The position numbers and the translations under genes were made by a program. From Williamsia serinedens (GTDB lineage Bacteria > Actinomycetota > Actinomycetes > Mycobacteriales > Mycobacteriaceae): a DNA stretch of 64,000 nt. Shown here piece by piece: positions 25,169 through 35,383 of this stretch (positions within the stretch are counted from its first letter, which is position 1; the number at the start of each line of letters is the position of its first letter). Below the pieces are notes generated by a model. It was not told the DNA's origin and did no database searches. It saw only the letters and a program-made list of their open reading frames with translations. The stretch spans positions 62,001-126,000 of the forward strand of contig NZ_JAMTCG010000003.1 of the NCBI RefSeq assembly GCF_024171725.1. Direction: 5' to 3'.

Positions 25169-26565
25169 CCACGACACCGATCGAGCCGGCGCACGGCTCC
25201 ATCACCGATCCCACCTCCGACGTCGGATCCCGCAGCGCGCGACATCTGTGGGGTCACTTCGCCCGTCACGGGGCGGAGATCGTCCCGCCCGTGATCACCC
25301 GCGGCGAGGGCGTCCGGATCTTCGACGACCGCGGTCGGAGCTACCTCGACGGGCTGTCGGGGCTGTTCGTCGTGCAGCTCGGGCACGGACGCGAGGAACT
25401 CGCCCGTGCCGCCGCCGCACAGGCCTCGACCCTCGCCTACTTCCCGCTCTGGTCCTACACCACGCCGCCGGCGGTCGAGCTCGCCGAGCGCCTCGCGGCG
25501 TACGCCCCGGGCGACCTCAACCGCGTCTTCTTCACCACCGGCGGCGGTGAGGCCGTCGAGAGCGCCTGGAAGCTCGCGAAGAAGTACTTCAAGCTCACCG
25601 GCAAACCGTTGAAGCACAAGGTGATCTCGCGCTCGGTGGCCTACCACGGCACACCGCAGGGGGCACTCGCGATCACCGGCATCCCGGCCATGAAGCAGGA
25701 TTTCGAACCGCTGACCCCGGGTGCGTTCCGTGCGCCGAACACGAACTTCTACCGCGCACCCGAGCACGGCGACGACGAGAAGGCGTTCGGCCGCTGGGCC
25801 GCCGACCGCATCGCCGAGGCCATCGAGTTCGAGGGCCCCGACACGGTGGCCGCGGTGTTCCTCGAGCCCGTCCAGAACGCCGGGGGCTGCTTCCCGCCCC
25901 CGCCCGGCTACTTCGAGCGGGTCCGCGAGATCTGCGACGAGTACGACGTGCTGCTCGTCTCCGACGAGGTGATCTGCGCGTTCGGACGCATCGGGTCGAT
26001 GTTCGCCTGCGACGACTTCGGCTACGTCCCCGACATCATCACCTGCGCCAAGGGTATGACCTCGGGCTACTCCCCCATCGGTGCCATGATCGCGAGCGAT
26101 CGTCTGTTCGAGCCGTTCTCCGACGGCATGACGTCGTTCGCGCACGGCTACACGTTCGGTGGTCACCCGGTGTCGGCGGCCGTCGCGCTGGCCAACCTCG
26201 ACATCTTCGACGCCGAGGGGATCACCGACCACGTGAAGGAGACCGCGCCGGCGTTCCGCGCGACGCTCGAGCGGCTGCACGACCTGCCGATCGTCGGTGA
26301 CGTCCGGGGTGAGGGGTTCTTCTACGGGATCGAGCTCGTGAAGGACAAGGCGACGAAGGAGACGTTCACCGACGAGGAGTCGGAGCGGGTGCTGCGCGGG
26401 TTCCTCTCGCACGCCCTGTTCGACGCGGGTCTGTACTGCCGCGCCGACGACCGGGGCGACCCGGTGGTCCAGCTGGCCCCGCCGCTCATCAGCGGTCAGG
26501 CCGAGTTCGACGAGATCGAGTCGATCCTGCGGTCGGTGCTCACCGAGGCGTACACGAAGATCTGA
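25165..26565 (+). CDS. Class-III aminotransferase (putrescine/GABA/beta-alanine type)
   Basis: A 466-residue PLP-dependent omega-aminotransferase. FFTTGGGEAVESAWKLAKKY binds the cofactor phosphate; VAAVFLEPVQNAGGC and VLLVSDEVICAFGR hold the ring-binding Asp; the PLP lysine is Lys296 in ITCAKGMTSGYSPIGA. The closest relatives I recall are putrescine- or beta-alanine-pyruvate transaminases and Rv3329 of M. tuberculosis. With the aldehyde dehydrogenase it would convert a diamine to an amino acid in two steps. Coupled to the Lrp gene by an ATGA overlap; a gap of 46 bases follows before the chosen start of the hydrolase gene. Confidence 0.9.
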   Translation: MTTTPIEPAHGSITDPTSDVGSRSARHLWGHFARHGAEIVPPVITRGEGVRIFDDRGRSYLDGLSGLFVVQLGHGREELARAAAAQASTLAYFPLWSYTTPPAVELAERLAAYAPGDLNRVFFTTGGGEAVESAWKLAKKYFKLTGKPLKHKVISRSVAYHGTPQGALAITGIPAMKQDFEPLTPGAFRAPNTNFYRAPEHGDDEKAFGRWAADRIAEAIEFEGPDTVAAVFLEPVQNAGGCFPPPPGYFERVREICDEYDVLLVSDEVICAFGRIGSMFACDDFGYVPDIITCAKGMTSGYSPIGAMIASDRLFEPFSDGMTSFAHGYTFGGHPVSAAVALANLDIFDAEGITDHVKETAPAFRATLERLHDLPIVGDVRGEGFFYGIELVKDKATKETFTDEESERVLRGFLSHALFDAGLYCRADDRGDPVVQLAPPLISGQAEFDEIESILRSVLTEAYTKI

Positions 26566-26611
26566 GCACCCCGCGGTGCACCGATCGTTCGCATCGGTGA
26601 TGATCGGATCC

Positions 26612-27406
26612 GTGCCCGATCTCGAGATCACCCGCCCCGGCGCCGTGCTCGCCTGTGACCCGCCCTCGGCGGGCACCCCGATCACCGTCGTCGCGCACGG
26701 CATGTCGTCGAGCCGGGAGGCCATGGACGGCGACGGTGTCTTCGACTGGAGTCCCGTCGGCGAGGACGGTCGTGGCCTCGTGCGCTACGACGCGCGCGGG
26801 CACGGCCGCTCGACCGGCGGCACCGACCCCGTCGACTTCACGTGGACGTGGCTCGCCGAGGACCTGCTCGCCGTGATCGAGACGGTCTCCCCCGACGGGC
26901 CCGTCGACGTGATCGGCATGTCGATGGGCACCGCGAGTGCGCTGTACGCCGCCCTGCGCGCCCCCGACCGCATCCGACGACTCGTCCTGGCGATCCCGCC
27001 GACGGCCTGGGACACCCGCGCATCGCACGTCGCGGGATATCGCGACGGCGCCGACATCGTCGACGAGGCCGGGATCGACGCGTTCCTCGCCGCCGCGGCC
27101 GAGCAACCGCAGCCACCGATCCTGGAGACGCTCCAGCGACGGCCGTACACCGCCGACGTGCGTGCGGAGTGCTTCGCCGCGCTGCTGCGCGGGGCCGCCG
27201 ACTCCGATCTCCCCGACCCCGCCGAGCTCACCCGCGTCACGCACCCGACGCTGCTGCTGCCGTGGGACACCGATCCCGGCCATCCCGTCAGCACCGCCGA
27301 GCGACTCGCCGACGCGCTGCCGAACGCGACCCTGCAGATCGCCCGGACACCCGACGAGGTGCGCGGATGGGGACGCGACGCGGCGCGGTTCCTCACGCAG
27401 GCCTGA
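26612..27406 (+). CDS. Alpha/beta hydrolase
   Basis: A protein of about 264 residues with an alpha/beta hydrolase fold: the oxyanion-region HG in VVAHGMSSSRE, RYDARGHGRS, and the nucleophile elbow GMSMGTAS with the catalytic serine; WDTDPGHPVS near the C-terminus supplies the acidic residue. A clear catalytic histidine after the last strand is not obvious, since the usual site reads IARTPDEVRGW. The start is uncertain: GTG 26612 fits the leaderless pattern (GATGAT seven bases upstream), ATG 26600 and GTG 26576 are in-frame alternatives. Substrate unknown. Confidence 0.75.
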   Translation: MPDLEITRPGAVLACDPPSAGTPITVVAHGMSSSREAMDGDGVFDWSPVGEDGRGLVRYDARGHGRSTGGTDPVDFTWTWLAEDLLAVIETVSPDGPVDVIGMSMGTASALYAALRAPDRIRRLVLAIPPTAWDTRASHVAGYRDGADIVDEAGIDAFLAAAAEQPQPPILETLQRRPYTADVRAECFAALLRGAADSDLPDPAELTRVTHPTLLLPWDTDPGHPVSTAERLADALPNATLQIARTPDEVRGWGRDAARFLTQA

Positions 27407-27415
27407 TCCGCCCGG

Positions 27416-27421
27416 TAGGTT
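27416..27421 (+). promoter_or_regulatory. -10 element of a leaderless dacB promoter
   Basis: TAGGTT, then exactly eight bases to the ATG at 27430. Confidence 0.5.
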
Positions 27422-27429
27422 CGGCGCTC

Positions 27430-28734
27430 ATGCGAGGTGTGTCCCGGGCGATGCGGGTGACGGTCGCCGCGGGTCTGATCGCGGGGTCGACCCTGCTCCC
27501 GGTCGCCGTCGCCGGTGCGGCCCCGGCCGCCGCCGAGCCCACAGCCCCGGTCGTCGCGCCGTCGACCCCCGACACCGAGGCGTGCCCCTACCGGGTGTCC
27601 CCGGCACCCCCGGTCGACAACTCCGAGGTCCCGCCGTCGGGACAGCAGGCCCCGTCGCCGCTGCCGGTGCCGCAGCCACCGGTCGGCGGTGAACGGCTCG
27701 CCGCGTGCGGCGTGGTGACGCCGTCGTCGACGGCGCCGGTGCCGGGAGGTCTGACATCCGCCGGATGGCTGGTCGCCGACGCCACGAACGGCACCGTCGT
27801 CGCCGCGAAGGACCCGCACGGTCGGTACCGTCCGGCGTCGACGATCAAGACGCTCCTGGCGCTCGTCGCCCTGCGCGACCTCGACCTGGACACCGTGGTG
27901 ACCGGCACCCGCGAGGACTACGGCATGGAGGGCGACTCCGCGGGGATCGGCCCGGGCGGCCGGTACACGGTGCGACAGCTGCTCCAGGGCCTGCTGATGG
28001 TGTCGGGCAACGACTGCGCCAACGCACTGGCCCGCGAACTCGGTGGGTACGAGGCCGCCGTCGGGAAGATGAACGACCTCGCGCACTCGCTCGGCGCCGA
28101 GGACACCCGGGCGGCGTCGCCGTCGGGACTCGACGCGCCCGGGATGAGCACCTCGCCCTACGACCTCGCGCTGATCTTCCGTGCGGGACTGCGGAACCCG
28201 ACGTTCCGCGACCTCATCTCCCACGTCGACGCACCCTTCCCCGGCTACCCCCCGCTTCCCGAGGTCCCCGGCGACAAACCGCACGTCGGGTACCAGATGC
28301 AGAGCCAGAACCGGCTGCTCGTCGACGGCTTCCCCGGCGTGATCGGCGGCAAGACCGGATACACCGACGACGCCCGCAAGACCTACGTGGGCGCCGTCGA
28401 CCGCGACGGCCGCACCCTCGTCGTGGTCCAGATGTACGGCCTGAACGAGGCGGGCGACCTGTACTGGGACCAGTCGAAGGCGCTCCTGGACTGGGGCTTC
28501 GCGACGCCCCGCACCGCGTCGGTGGGCACCCTCGTCGACGGGCCCGCGTCGGAGTCGGCGACGACCACCTCGCCGCGACGGTCGAACTCCGGCCCCGCCC
28601 TCGCCCAGAACGTCTCCGACGAGGGGCCGTCGGACAGTGGCGTCAGCTACCGCCTCGTCGTCGGCGGGATCGGGACCGTCGTCGTGCTCGGCCTGGTCGT
28701 CGCCGCGGTGAGGATCAACCGCCGCACGCGTTAG
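27430..28734 (+). CDS. dacB: D-alanyl-D-alanine carboxypeptidase (S11 family)
   Basis: Trims the terminal D-Ala of peptidoglycan stem peptides. The 434-residue protein has a signal peptide (MRGVSRAMR plus a hydrophobic core to about residue 35), a Pro-rich spacer, then the penicillin-binding motifs SxxK in PASTIKTL, SxN in VSGNDCAN and KTG in GGKTGYTD. A hydrophobic segment near the C-terminus (about 405-428) followed by RINRRTR anchors it in the membrane, as in the M. tuberculosis DacB1 (Rv3330), which occupies the equivalent chromosomal position. The last codon TAG doubles as the start of the next gene's -10. Confidence 0.93.
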   Translation: MRGVSRAMRVTVAAGLIAGSTLLPVAVAGAAPAAAEPTAPVVAPSTPDTEACPYRVSPAPPVDNSEVPPSGQQAPSPLPVPQPPVGGERLAACGVVTPSSTAPVPGGLTSAGWLVADATNGTVVAAKDPHGRYRPASTIKTLLALVALRDLDLDTVVTGTREDYGMEGDSAGIGPGGRYTVRQLLQGLLMVSGNDCANALARELGGYEAAVGKMNDLAHSLGAEDTRAASPSGLDAPGMSTSPYDLALIFRAGLRNPTFRDLISHVDAPFPGYPPLPEVPGDKPHVGYQMQSQNRLLVDGFPGVIGGKTGYTDDARKTYVGAVDRDGRTLVVVQMYGLNEAGDLYWDQSKALLDWGFATPRTASVGTLVDGPASESATTTSPRRSNSGPALAQNVSDEGPSDSGVSYRLVVGGIGTVVVLGLVVAAVRINRRTR

Positions 28735-28737
28735 ATT
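28732..28737 (+). promoter_or_regulatory. -10 element overlapping the dacB stop codon
   Basis: TAGATT begins with the TAG stop of dacB and ends six bases before the GTG at 28744, giving the next gene a possible leaderless promoter of its own. Confidence 0.4.
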
Positions 28738-28743
28738 GACCCG

Positions 28744-29424
28744 GTGACGACGACCCCGACGGCCGCGCCGCGGCCGTCCGGGAGACCGGTCGCCCGCGGG
28801 GTGCGATGTCTGGCTGTCGCCGCGACCGCGTCGTCGATGAGCGTCGCCGCCCACGCCGCCGGCGGGGCGAGCCCGTCGATGTCCGCCGCGACCGCCGTCG
28901 TCGTGGCGACGACCGCGATCAGCGCCCTCGTGCTGGGGCGCGCGTCGTCGCCGGCGACCCACCGTGTCGGTGCGGCCACACCGATCGGGGCGGTGGTCCT
29001 GCTCGATCAGGTGGTCGCCCACGTCCTGCTCCACCTCGAGCACGTCCTGTCGGGCGGGCACGAAGCGATGTCCGGTGCCGTCTCCCCCGGGATGCCGACC
29101 GACGCTCACGCCGGGCACGCCATGCTCTCGGCCACCCCTGGCGATCACGCGATGGGAACGGCGCCGTCCGTCTCGATGCTGCTGCCCTCACCGGCGATGC
29201 TCGCGGCGCATGTGATCGGTGCCGTCGTCGCGGGGATGGTGCTCGCCGCGGCGTTCGTCCTGGCCGACCGGGTGACCGCGGCGCGGCATCGCGTCCTGTC
29301 CCGCCCCCGTCCCCCCGCGACCGTCGGTCGGCCGTCTCTACGGCGGACAGGTGTCATCGGCGCAGCGACGCCGGGTCACGTCCGACTCGACCGCTCCCGC
29401 GGCCCACCGCCGCAGCTCGTCTGA
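28744..29424 (+). CDS. His/Met-rich membrane protein, possible metal handling
   Basis: I do not recognise a named family. The 226-residue product has hydrophobic segments at about 20-40, 44-60, 75-95 and 150-175 and a basic, disordered C-terminus. Between the third and fourth segments (about residues 98-140) is a loop with at least seven histidines and seven methionines, including HLEHVLSGGHEAM, DAHAGHAM and GDHAMG. Such His/Met clusters bind copper or other soft/borderline metals in exported proteins. The gene follows dacB by nine bases and precedes a PepSY-domain membrane protein by 78, a combination I associate with copper/iron handling. Metal binding is an inference from composition. Confidence 0.65.
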   Translation: MTTTPTAAPRPSGRPVARGVRCLAVAATASSMSVAAHAAGGASPSMSAATAVVVATTAISALVLGRASSPATHRVGAATPIGAVVLLDQVVAHVLLHLEHVLSGGHEAMSGAVSPGMPTDAHAGHAMLSATPGDHAMGTAPSVSMLLPSPAMLAAHVIGAVVAGMVLAAAFVLADRVTAARHRVLSRPRPPATVGRPSLRRTGVIGAATPGHVRLDRSRGPPPQLV

Positions 29425-29502
29425 CGATCCCCCTCCCCACCCGGATGCGCCCTCGCGCGTCCGGGCAGCGCCGCGTGCGCACCTCACAGAGAGCTGACAA
29501 CC

Positions 29503-31074
29503 ATGTCCGTGGACACACCCGTGCCCGGGTCCGGCGCCGCCGCGCCCCCGGCCGACCGAGAACCCGACCCGCGGCCGAGGCGCCGCACCGACCCGGGCCG
29601 CACCGCACGCGGGCGGTTCCTGCGCCGCGTCTGGCGATTGCACTTCTACGCCGGCATGATCGCCGGCCCCGTGCTCCTCCTGCTGGCGCTGACCGGGGTG
29701 GTGATCCTGTACACCGACCCGATCCAGTCGGTGCTGCACCGCGACCTGTTCTCGGTGTCCGAGCGGGCCTCCACCGTCGACCTCGACCGGCAGGTCGCGT
29801 CGGCGGTCGCGTCCATCGGCGACGGTGCCGAGGTGGTGTCGGTGACACCCCCGCAGGCCGCGGACCGCTCGACGCGCGTCGACGTGCTGCGCGACGGATG
29901 GGACACCGCGCGCTCGGTCTACGTCGACCCCTACACCGGGACAGTCCTCGGGTCGATGAAGGAGGGTGACGACCTCGTCGGACTCGTCAACCGCCTGCAC
30001 GGTTTCCTCAACAACGACGCCGTGACGGTCCCGTTGCCGTCGCTGGCCCACCTCGTGGACCCGACGAACCACCCGTCGGCCGTCGTCGACATCCCGCTCG
30101 GGTCGCTCGTCATCGAGATCGTCACCGTCTGGACCCTCGTCCTCGCGATCAGCGGCATCTACCTGTGGTGGCCGCGTCGGTCGGAGAAGGGCAAACGACT
30201 GTTCTCCGTGCGGTGGTCGAAGGGCGGCCGTGTGCGGTGGCGCGACCTGCACGCGGTGAGCGGGGTCGGGTTGGCCGGGATCCTGGTCGCGTTCGTGGTC
30301 AGCGGGATGCCGTGGTCGGACTACTGGGGTGAGGACTGGCGCGCGGTCGCGTCCACCGTCACGCCATCGGCCGAGCCGGAGTACACGTCGTCACCGGTGA
30401 CGATCGGCGAGCTCGACCGCTTCGGCAGACAGATCGTGTGGTCCGACCGCGACCGCGCGGTCGCGGCGTCGGACCCGACCTGGACGGAGGGGCCGGCCAC
30501 GATCGACTGGGACGCGGTCGCCCGCATCGGCCGCGAGGAGGGCATGGTCCCCGGCTACTCGATCTTCCCGCCGGCGACGTCGTCGCAGGGCGGCTCGGCG
30601 CTCGGCGCGGTGACCCTGGTGAACCACTGGCCGCAGCGTCTCGACGAGCAGCGGACCGTGTTCCTGGACCGGTTCTCCGGGCGCACGCTCGGCGAGACCA
30701 CCGCCGCCGACAGCGGGATCCTCGCCCGGGCAACCGACTTCGGCGTCAACATGCACATGGGCACCCAGTACGGGGTCGTGACACGGGTGGCCGCGACGCT
30801 CGGGTGCCTGCTCGTCGTCGCGAGTCTGGTCACGTCGTACGCGATGTGGTGGCGGCGACGTCCGACGGGTACCGCGGGCCTCCCCCGGACGTCGGCCCGG
30901 CGGGACACGACACACACCCGGGGGTCGATCGGTCTCGTCGTGATCGCCGCACTGCTCGCGGTGGTGTACCCGTCGTTCGGGTTGTCGGTGGTGGCGATCC
31001 TCGTCCTCGACGCCGGGCGTCAGTACTTCGTCGCGCGTCGACGCAGTCGCGCCGCCGGGGAGGTGTTGATCTAG
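29503..31074 (+). CDS. PepSY-associated transmembrane protein (iron/copper-regulated type)
   Basis: A 523-residue integral membrane protein of the PepSY_TM family. The first segment LHFYAGMIAGPVLLLLALTGVVILYTD has the conserved His, and further blocks RLHGFLN, TVWTLVLAISGIYLWWPRR, DLHAVSGVGLAGILVAFVVSG and VNMHMGTQYG repeat the pattern of helices entered by histidines, which could carry haem or metal. A final pair of helices ends about residue 515. Members include the "iron-regulated" membrane proteins, thought to act in siderophore or metal reduction. Paired with the His/Met-rich gene upstream. Its stop TAG overlaps the opposing YihY stop within CTAG. Confidence 0.85.
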   Translation: MSVDTPVPGSGAAAPPADREPDPRPRRRTDPGRTARGRFLRRVWRLHFYAGMIAGPVLLLLALTGVVILYTDPIQSVLHRDLFSVSERASTVDLDRQVASAVASIGDGAEVVSVTPPQAADRSTRVDVLRDGWDTARSVYVDPYTGTVLGSMKEGDDLVGLVNRLHGFLNNDAVTVPLPSLAHLVDPTNHPSAVVDIPLGSLVIEIVTVWTLVLAISGIYLWWPRRSEKGKRLFSVRWSKGGRVRWRDLHAVSGVGLAGILVAFVVSGMPWSDYWGEDWRAVASTVTPSAEPEYTSSPVTIGELDRFGRQIVWSDRDRAVAASDPTWTEGPATIDWDAVARIGREEGMVPGYSIFPPATSSQGGSALGAVTLVNHWPQRLDEQRTVFLDRFSGRTLGETTAADSGILARATDFGVNMHMGTQYGVVTRVAATLGCLLVVASLVTSYAMWWRRRPTGTAGLPRTSARRDTTHTRGSIGLVVIAALLAVVYPSFGLSVVAILVLDAGRQYFVARRRSRAAGEVLI

Positions 31075-32114
31075 CCGCGCCCGCCGCGCCGCAGTCGCAG
31101 CCACCCGGCGGCGACTGCGGCGCCGGCGGCGATTGCCGTCACCACACGGACGGATCCCGCGCCGGGCGCGACGGCGACCCGCGGTTCGATGAGCACGGGA
31201 TCGGGCACGGCGGCCGTCGCGAAGCGGAGGTTCTGCGGATCCGTGGCCGCCCACGCCGTCGCGAACAGCACGATGCGCGTGGTGAAGAACGCGAACACCA
31301 TGATCCCGATGATGGGACCGAACGTGGCTCCGGCCGGCCCCGACAGCACGCTCTTGAGGTAGAAGGTCGCGATGCCCTTGAAGATCTCGAACACGACCGC
31401 GGTGAGCAGGCCCGCCTTGACGGCGTTGCGGTACGGCAGCGGGATCCGCGGCAGCCGCGCGATGGCCCAGGTGAACAACAGGGTGGACGCGGCCAGCGAC
31501 ACCACGATGGACACGACACGGACCACGATGAACATCCCGGGGACGTCGCCGAGCCCGATGTGGTCCAGGATCCACTGCGTGAGTCCGCTGCCGGCCAGTG
31601 CCGACAACCCGAACGACACCGCGAGCGCGACGAACAGCCCGATCAGGGCGCCGAGGTCGCCGATCTTGGTGCGCACGAACGACTGCGACGGCGGCTCCGG
31701 ACCCCACTGCACCGTCAGGGCGTTGCGCAGGTTGGCCATCCACCCCAGGCCCGAGTACACGGCGAGCAGCAGACCGATGATGCCGATGGACGTCCGCGAC
31801 GCGATGGCCTGGTCGATGAGGTCGTTGAGCTGGTTGCCCATGTCGCCGGAGACCGAGTCGGTGATCTGCTGCTTGGCCTGGTCGAGCAGATCGGGACTGT
31901 AGACGAAGACGAAGCCCGCGATCGCGAACGCGACCATGAGCACCGGGAACAGCGCCAGCACGCTGAAGTAGGTCGCACCCGCCGCGAAGAAGTCACCCTT
32001 CGAGCCCTGGTACCGGGACCCGGCCGCGACGAGGTGGTCGAGCCAGGCGTGCTTCGCCCGGAGGTCGTCGAGGCGGGAGGGCTTCTCGTCCTGCTCGGTC
32101 GTCGTGTCCGCCAT
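31071..32114 (-). CDS. YihY/BrkB family membrane protein
   Basis: A 347-residue membrane protein of the same family as the gene at 14838, with about six hydrophobic segments. GDFFAAGATYFSVLALFPVLMV is the family entrance; a Thr/Glu-rich cytoplasmic N-terminus of about 30 residues and a basic C-terminus follow the usual plan. Its counterpart in M. tuberculosis is Rv3335c, next to trpS as here. ATG at 32114 chosen over GTG 32120 for its spacing to GAGGGACGGG. The trpS stop lies 20 bases upstream, so it is probably co-transcribed with trpS. Confidence 0.85.
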   Translation of the reverse strand: MADTTTEQDEKPSRLDDLRAKHAWLDHLVAAGSRYQGSKGDFFAAGATYFSVLALFPVLMVAFAIAGFVFVYSPDLLDQAKQQITDSVSGDMGNQLNDLIDQAIASRTSIGIIGLLLAVYSGLGWMANLRNALTVQWGPEPPSQSFVRTKIGDLGALIGLFVALAVSFGLSALAGSGLTQWILDHIGLGDVPGMFIVVRVVSIVVSLAASTLLFTWAIARLPRIPLPYRNAVKAGLLTAVVFEIFKGIATFYLKSVLSGPAGATFGPIIGIMVFAFFTTRIVLFATAWAATDPQNLRFATAAVPDPVLIEPRVAVAPGAGSVRVVTAIAAGAAVAAGWLRLRRGGRG

Positions 32115-32134
32115 CGTCACCCGTCCCTCGTGCC

Positions 32135-33151
<1,017 letters not shown>

Positions 33152-33171
33152 TCAGATTGTCTCAGAACGGC

Positions 33172-33999
33172 TCAATCGAATTCGACGGTGACCGGTGCGT
33201 GGTCGGACCAGCGACGGTCGTAGGCACTCGGGCGTTCGACGTGCGCGGTGCGCGCACGCTGCGCCATCAGCGGATCGGCCAGGTGGTAGTCGATGCGCCA
33301 CCCCGCGTCGGTGTCGAACGCCTTGCCGCGCCACGACCACCACGAGTAGGGCCCGTCGACGTCACCGACGACGTCTCGGAGGACGTCGCGCCAGCGCCCG
33401 GCCAGCACCTCGTCGACCCAGGCCCGCTCCTCCGGCAGGAAGCCGGGGCTCTTCTGGTTGCCCTTCCAGTTCTTGATGTCCCGGGTGTCGTGGGCGATGT
33501 TCCAGTCCCCCGCCACGACGACCCCGCGACGCCTTCGGCCGAGCGCGGACAGATGGTCGCCGAACGCGTCGAGGAACCGGAACTTCTCGTCTCGCTTCTC
33601 CCCGTCGGCGGCACCCTTCGGGAGGTACAGCGAGCCGAGGGTGAGGGCCGGATCATCGCCGTCCGCGGGGACGTCGACCTCGAGATAGCGCCCGGTGTCG
33701 TCGAATTCGTCGCTGCCGAACCCGACACGGACCGCGTCGACGTCGACCGTGGAGAGCACCCCGACGCCCGCGTGCCCCTTCTTCACCGACTCGCACATCG
33801 ACAGGTGCCACCCGGCGTCGAGGGCGGGAGCCAACGCCTCGCGCGCCTGGTCCTCGCTCGCCCGGATCTCCTGGATCAGCACGAAACGACGACCGGTCGG
33901 GTCACCGAGCCACGGCAGGATCCCGGGGTTGTCGGGGTTGCGCTCCTTCACCGCCGCGCGGATCCCGTTGACGTTGGCCGTGGTGACGATGGTGGACAC
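33172..33999 (-). CDS. xth: Exodeoxyribonuclease III (AP endonuclease)
   Basis: A 275-residue EEP-fold nuclease for abasic sites and 3' blocks in base-excision repair. TTANVNGIRAA carries the first active-site Asn, LIQEIRA the metal-binding Glu, GDWNIAH the Asp-x-Asn pair, and WSDHAPV the terminal Asp-His. Start GTG 33999 gives TIVTTANVNGIR, the family start, and has TAGACT exactly eight bases upstream. The preceding MFS gene stops only 11 bases away, so the promoter overlaps that gene's stop codon and xth may be transcribed both alone and by read-through. Confidence 0.93.
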   Translation of the reverse strand: MSTIVTTANVNGIRAAVKERNPDNPGILPWLGDPTGRRFVLIQEIRASEDQAREALAPALDAGWHLSMCESVKKGHAGVGVLSTVDVDAVRVGFGSDEFDDTGRYLEVDVPADGDDPALTLGSLYLPKGAADGEKRDEKFRFLDAFGDHLSALGRRRRGVVVAGDWNIAHDTRDIKNWKGNQKSPGFLPEERAWVDEVLAGRWRDVLRDVVGDVDGPYSWWSWRGKAFDTDAGWRIDYHLADPLMAQRARTAHVERPSAYDRRWSDHAPVTVEFD

Positions 34000-34007
34000 G
34001 GGCAGCG

Positions 34008-34013
34008 AGTCTA
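34008..34013 (-). promoter_or_regulatory. -10 element of a leaderless xth promoter
   Basis: TAGACT on the minus strand, eight bases before the xth GTG; its first three bases are the stop codon of the MFS gene. Confidence 0.5.
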
Positions 34014-35318
34014 GGCAGCGGCGCCGACACGGCCGCGCCGGGAGGCGACCACCGCGCGGCGGCGGGCCGCCACGGTTGCCGCCACCAGCACGACGAGACC
34101 GGCTATCGCGAGACCCGCACCGAGCACCGACGGCGCCCGGTAGCCGAGACCGGCACCGATGACCACGCCGCCGAGCCACGCACCCGCGGCGTTGGCCACG
34201 TTGAGCGCCGAGTGGTTCAGGGCCGCGGCGAGTGTCTGGGCGTCCTCCGCGGTGTCCATCAGCCGGGTCTGCAGCGCGGGCACGAGCGCCGAGCCGGTGA
34301 CGCCGACGGCGAACACCAGCGGCACGGCGACCCACACGGTGCCGGCGAACGCGGCGAACGCCAGGAGGACGCCGGCGATGGCGGCGAGACCGACCGCGAG
34401 GGTGAGGGTCACCGACCGGTCGGCCAGGGCACCGCCGACGATGTTGCCGGCCACCATGCCCAGACCGAACAGCATGAGAGCGATGGGGACGAGACCTCCG
34501 GGCAGGCCGGAGACGTCCGTCAGCGTCGTGTGGATGTAGGTGTAGAAGGCGAACATCCCGCCGAAGCCGACGATGCCGATGAGCACGGTGAACAGCACCT
34601 GCGGCCGACGCAGCGCGCCCAGCTCGGTGAGCGGGTTGGTCACGGTCATCGACCCCAGGGTCGGCAGGAACCGCAGCAGCGCGACGAGGGTCGCGAGCCC
34701 GATCACGACGACGAGCGCGAACGCCGACCGCCAGCCGAGGTGCTCGCCCAGCCACGTCGCGACGGGCACGCCGACCACGTTCGCGACGGACAGCCCGAGC
34801 ATCACCTGACCGACGGCCTTGGCGCGGCTACCGGGACCGGCGAGGTGCGAGGCGACCAACGCCGCGACGCCGAAGAAGGCGCCGTGCGGGAGACCGGAGA
34901 CGAACCGGGCGATCATCAACGTCGTCTGGTCCGGCGCGAGCACGCTGGCCAGGTTGCCGACGGTGAAGGCGACCATCAGCCCGACGAGCAACCTGCGGCG
35001 GGACATCCGCGCGGTGAGCGCCGCGATCACCGGCGCCCCGACGACGACACCCAGCGCGTACGCCGAGATCACATGTCCTGCAGAGGGTTCCGACACCCCC
35101 AGCGACGACGCGATGTCGGGCAGGAGCCCCATCGCGACGAACTCGGTCGTGCCGATGCCGAAACCGCCGAGCGCCAGTGCGAGGATCGCCCAGCGCCGCA
35201 CCGACCGCGACACCGGCGCACCGAGCGGCACCGCGTCGGTGGTCGCGGTGCCGGTGCGGTCGGTGAGGTTCTGGTCGGTGCTCTGATGGACGACGGTCAC
35301 GAGGGAATCGAACCGCAC
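34011..35318 (-). CDS. MFS transporter, DHA1-type exporter
   Basis: A 435-residue major-facilitator protein with twelve hydrophobic segments. LALGGFGIGTTEFVAMGLLPDIA is the start typical of the AraJ/sugar-efflux-like DHA1 group; TARMSRRRLLVG is the conserved loop 2-3 (GxxxDRxGRR-like), and the second half repeats it as ALADRSVT. Substrates of this group are sugars or drugs; none can be read. The start is uncertain: GTG 35318 opens the frame, but a GTG at 35300 and other later codons are possible because the first 30 residues are hydrophilic and unremarkable. Confidence 0.85.
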   Translation of the reverse strand: MRFDSLVTVVHQSTDQNLTDRTGTATTDAVPLGAPVSRSVRRWAILALALGGFGIGTTEFVAMGLLPDIASSLGVSEPSAGHVISAYALGVVVGAPVIAALTARMSRRRLLVGLMVAFTVGNLASVLAPDQTTLMIARFVSGLPHGAFFGVAALVASHLAGPGSRAKAVGQVMLGLSVANVVGVPVATWLGEHLGWRSAFALVVVIGLATLVALLRFLPTLGSMTVTNPLTELGALRRPQVLFTVLIGIVGFGGMFAFYTYIHTTLTDVSGLPGGLVPIALMLFGLGMVAGNIVGGALADRSVTLTLAVGLAAIAGVLLAFAAFAGTVWVAVPLVFAVGVTGSALVPALQTRLMDTAEDAQTLAAALNHSALNVANAAGAWLGGVVIGAGLGYRAPSVLGAGLAIAGLVVLVAATVAARRRAVVASRRGRVGAAA

Positions 35319-35383
35319 ACCGGCCCGTGGGCATCCCTCACGAGGCGGTGAGACTGTTCACACCGCTTCGGACCGCTCGGCGG

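Noticed and set aside
35302-35320. Minus-strand GGTTCGATTCCCTC resembles a tRNA T-arm.
   Set aside because: The flanking bases do not form a five-base T stem, and no D-arm, anticodon arm or acceptor stem is found; the sequence is part of the MFS gene start.
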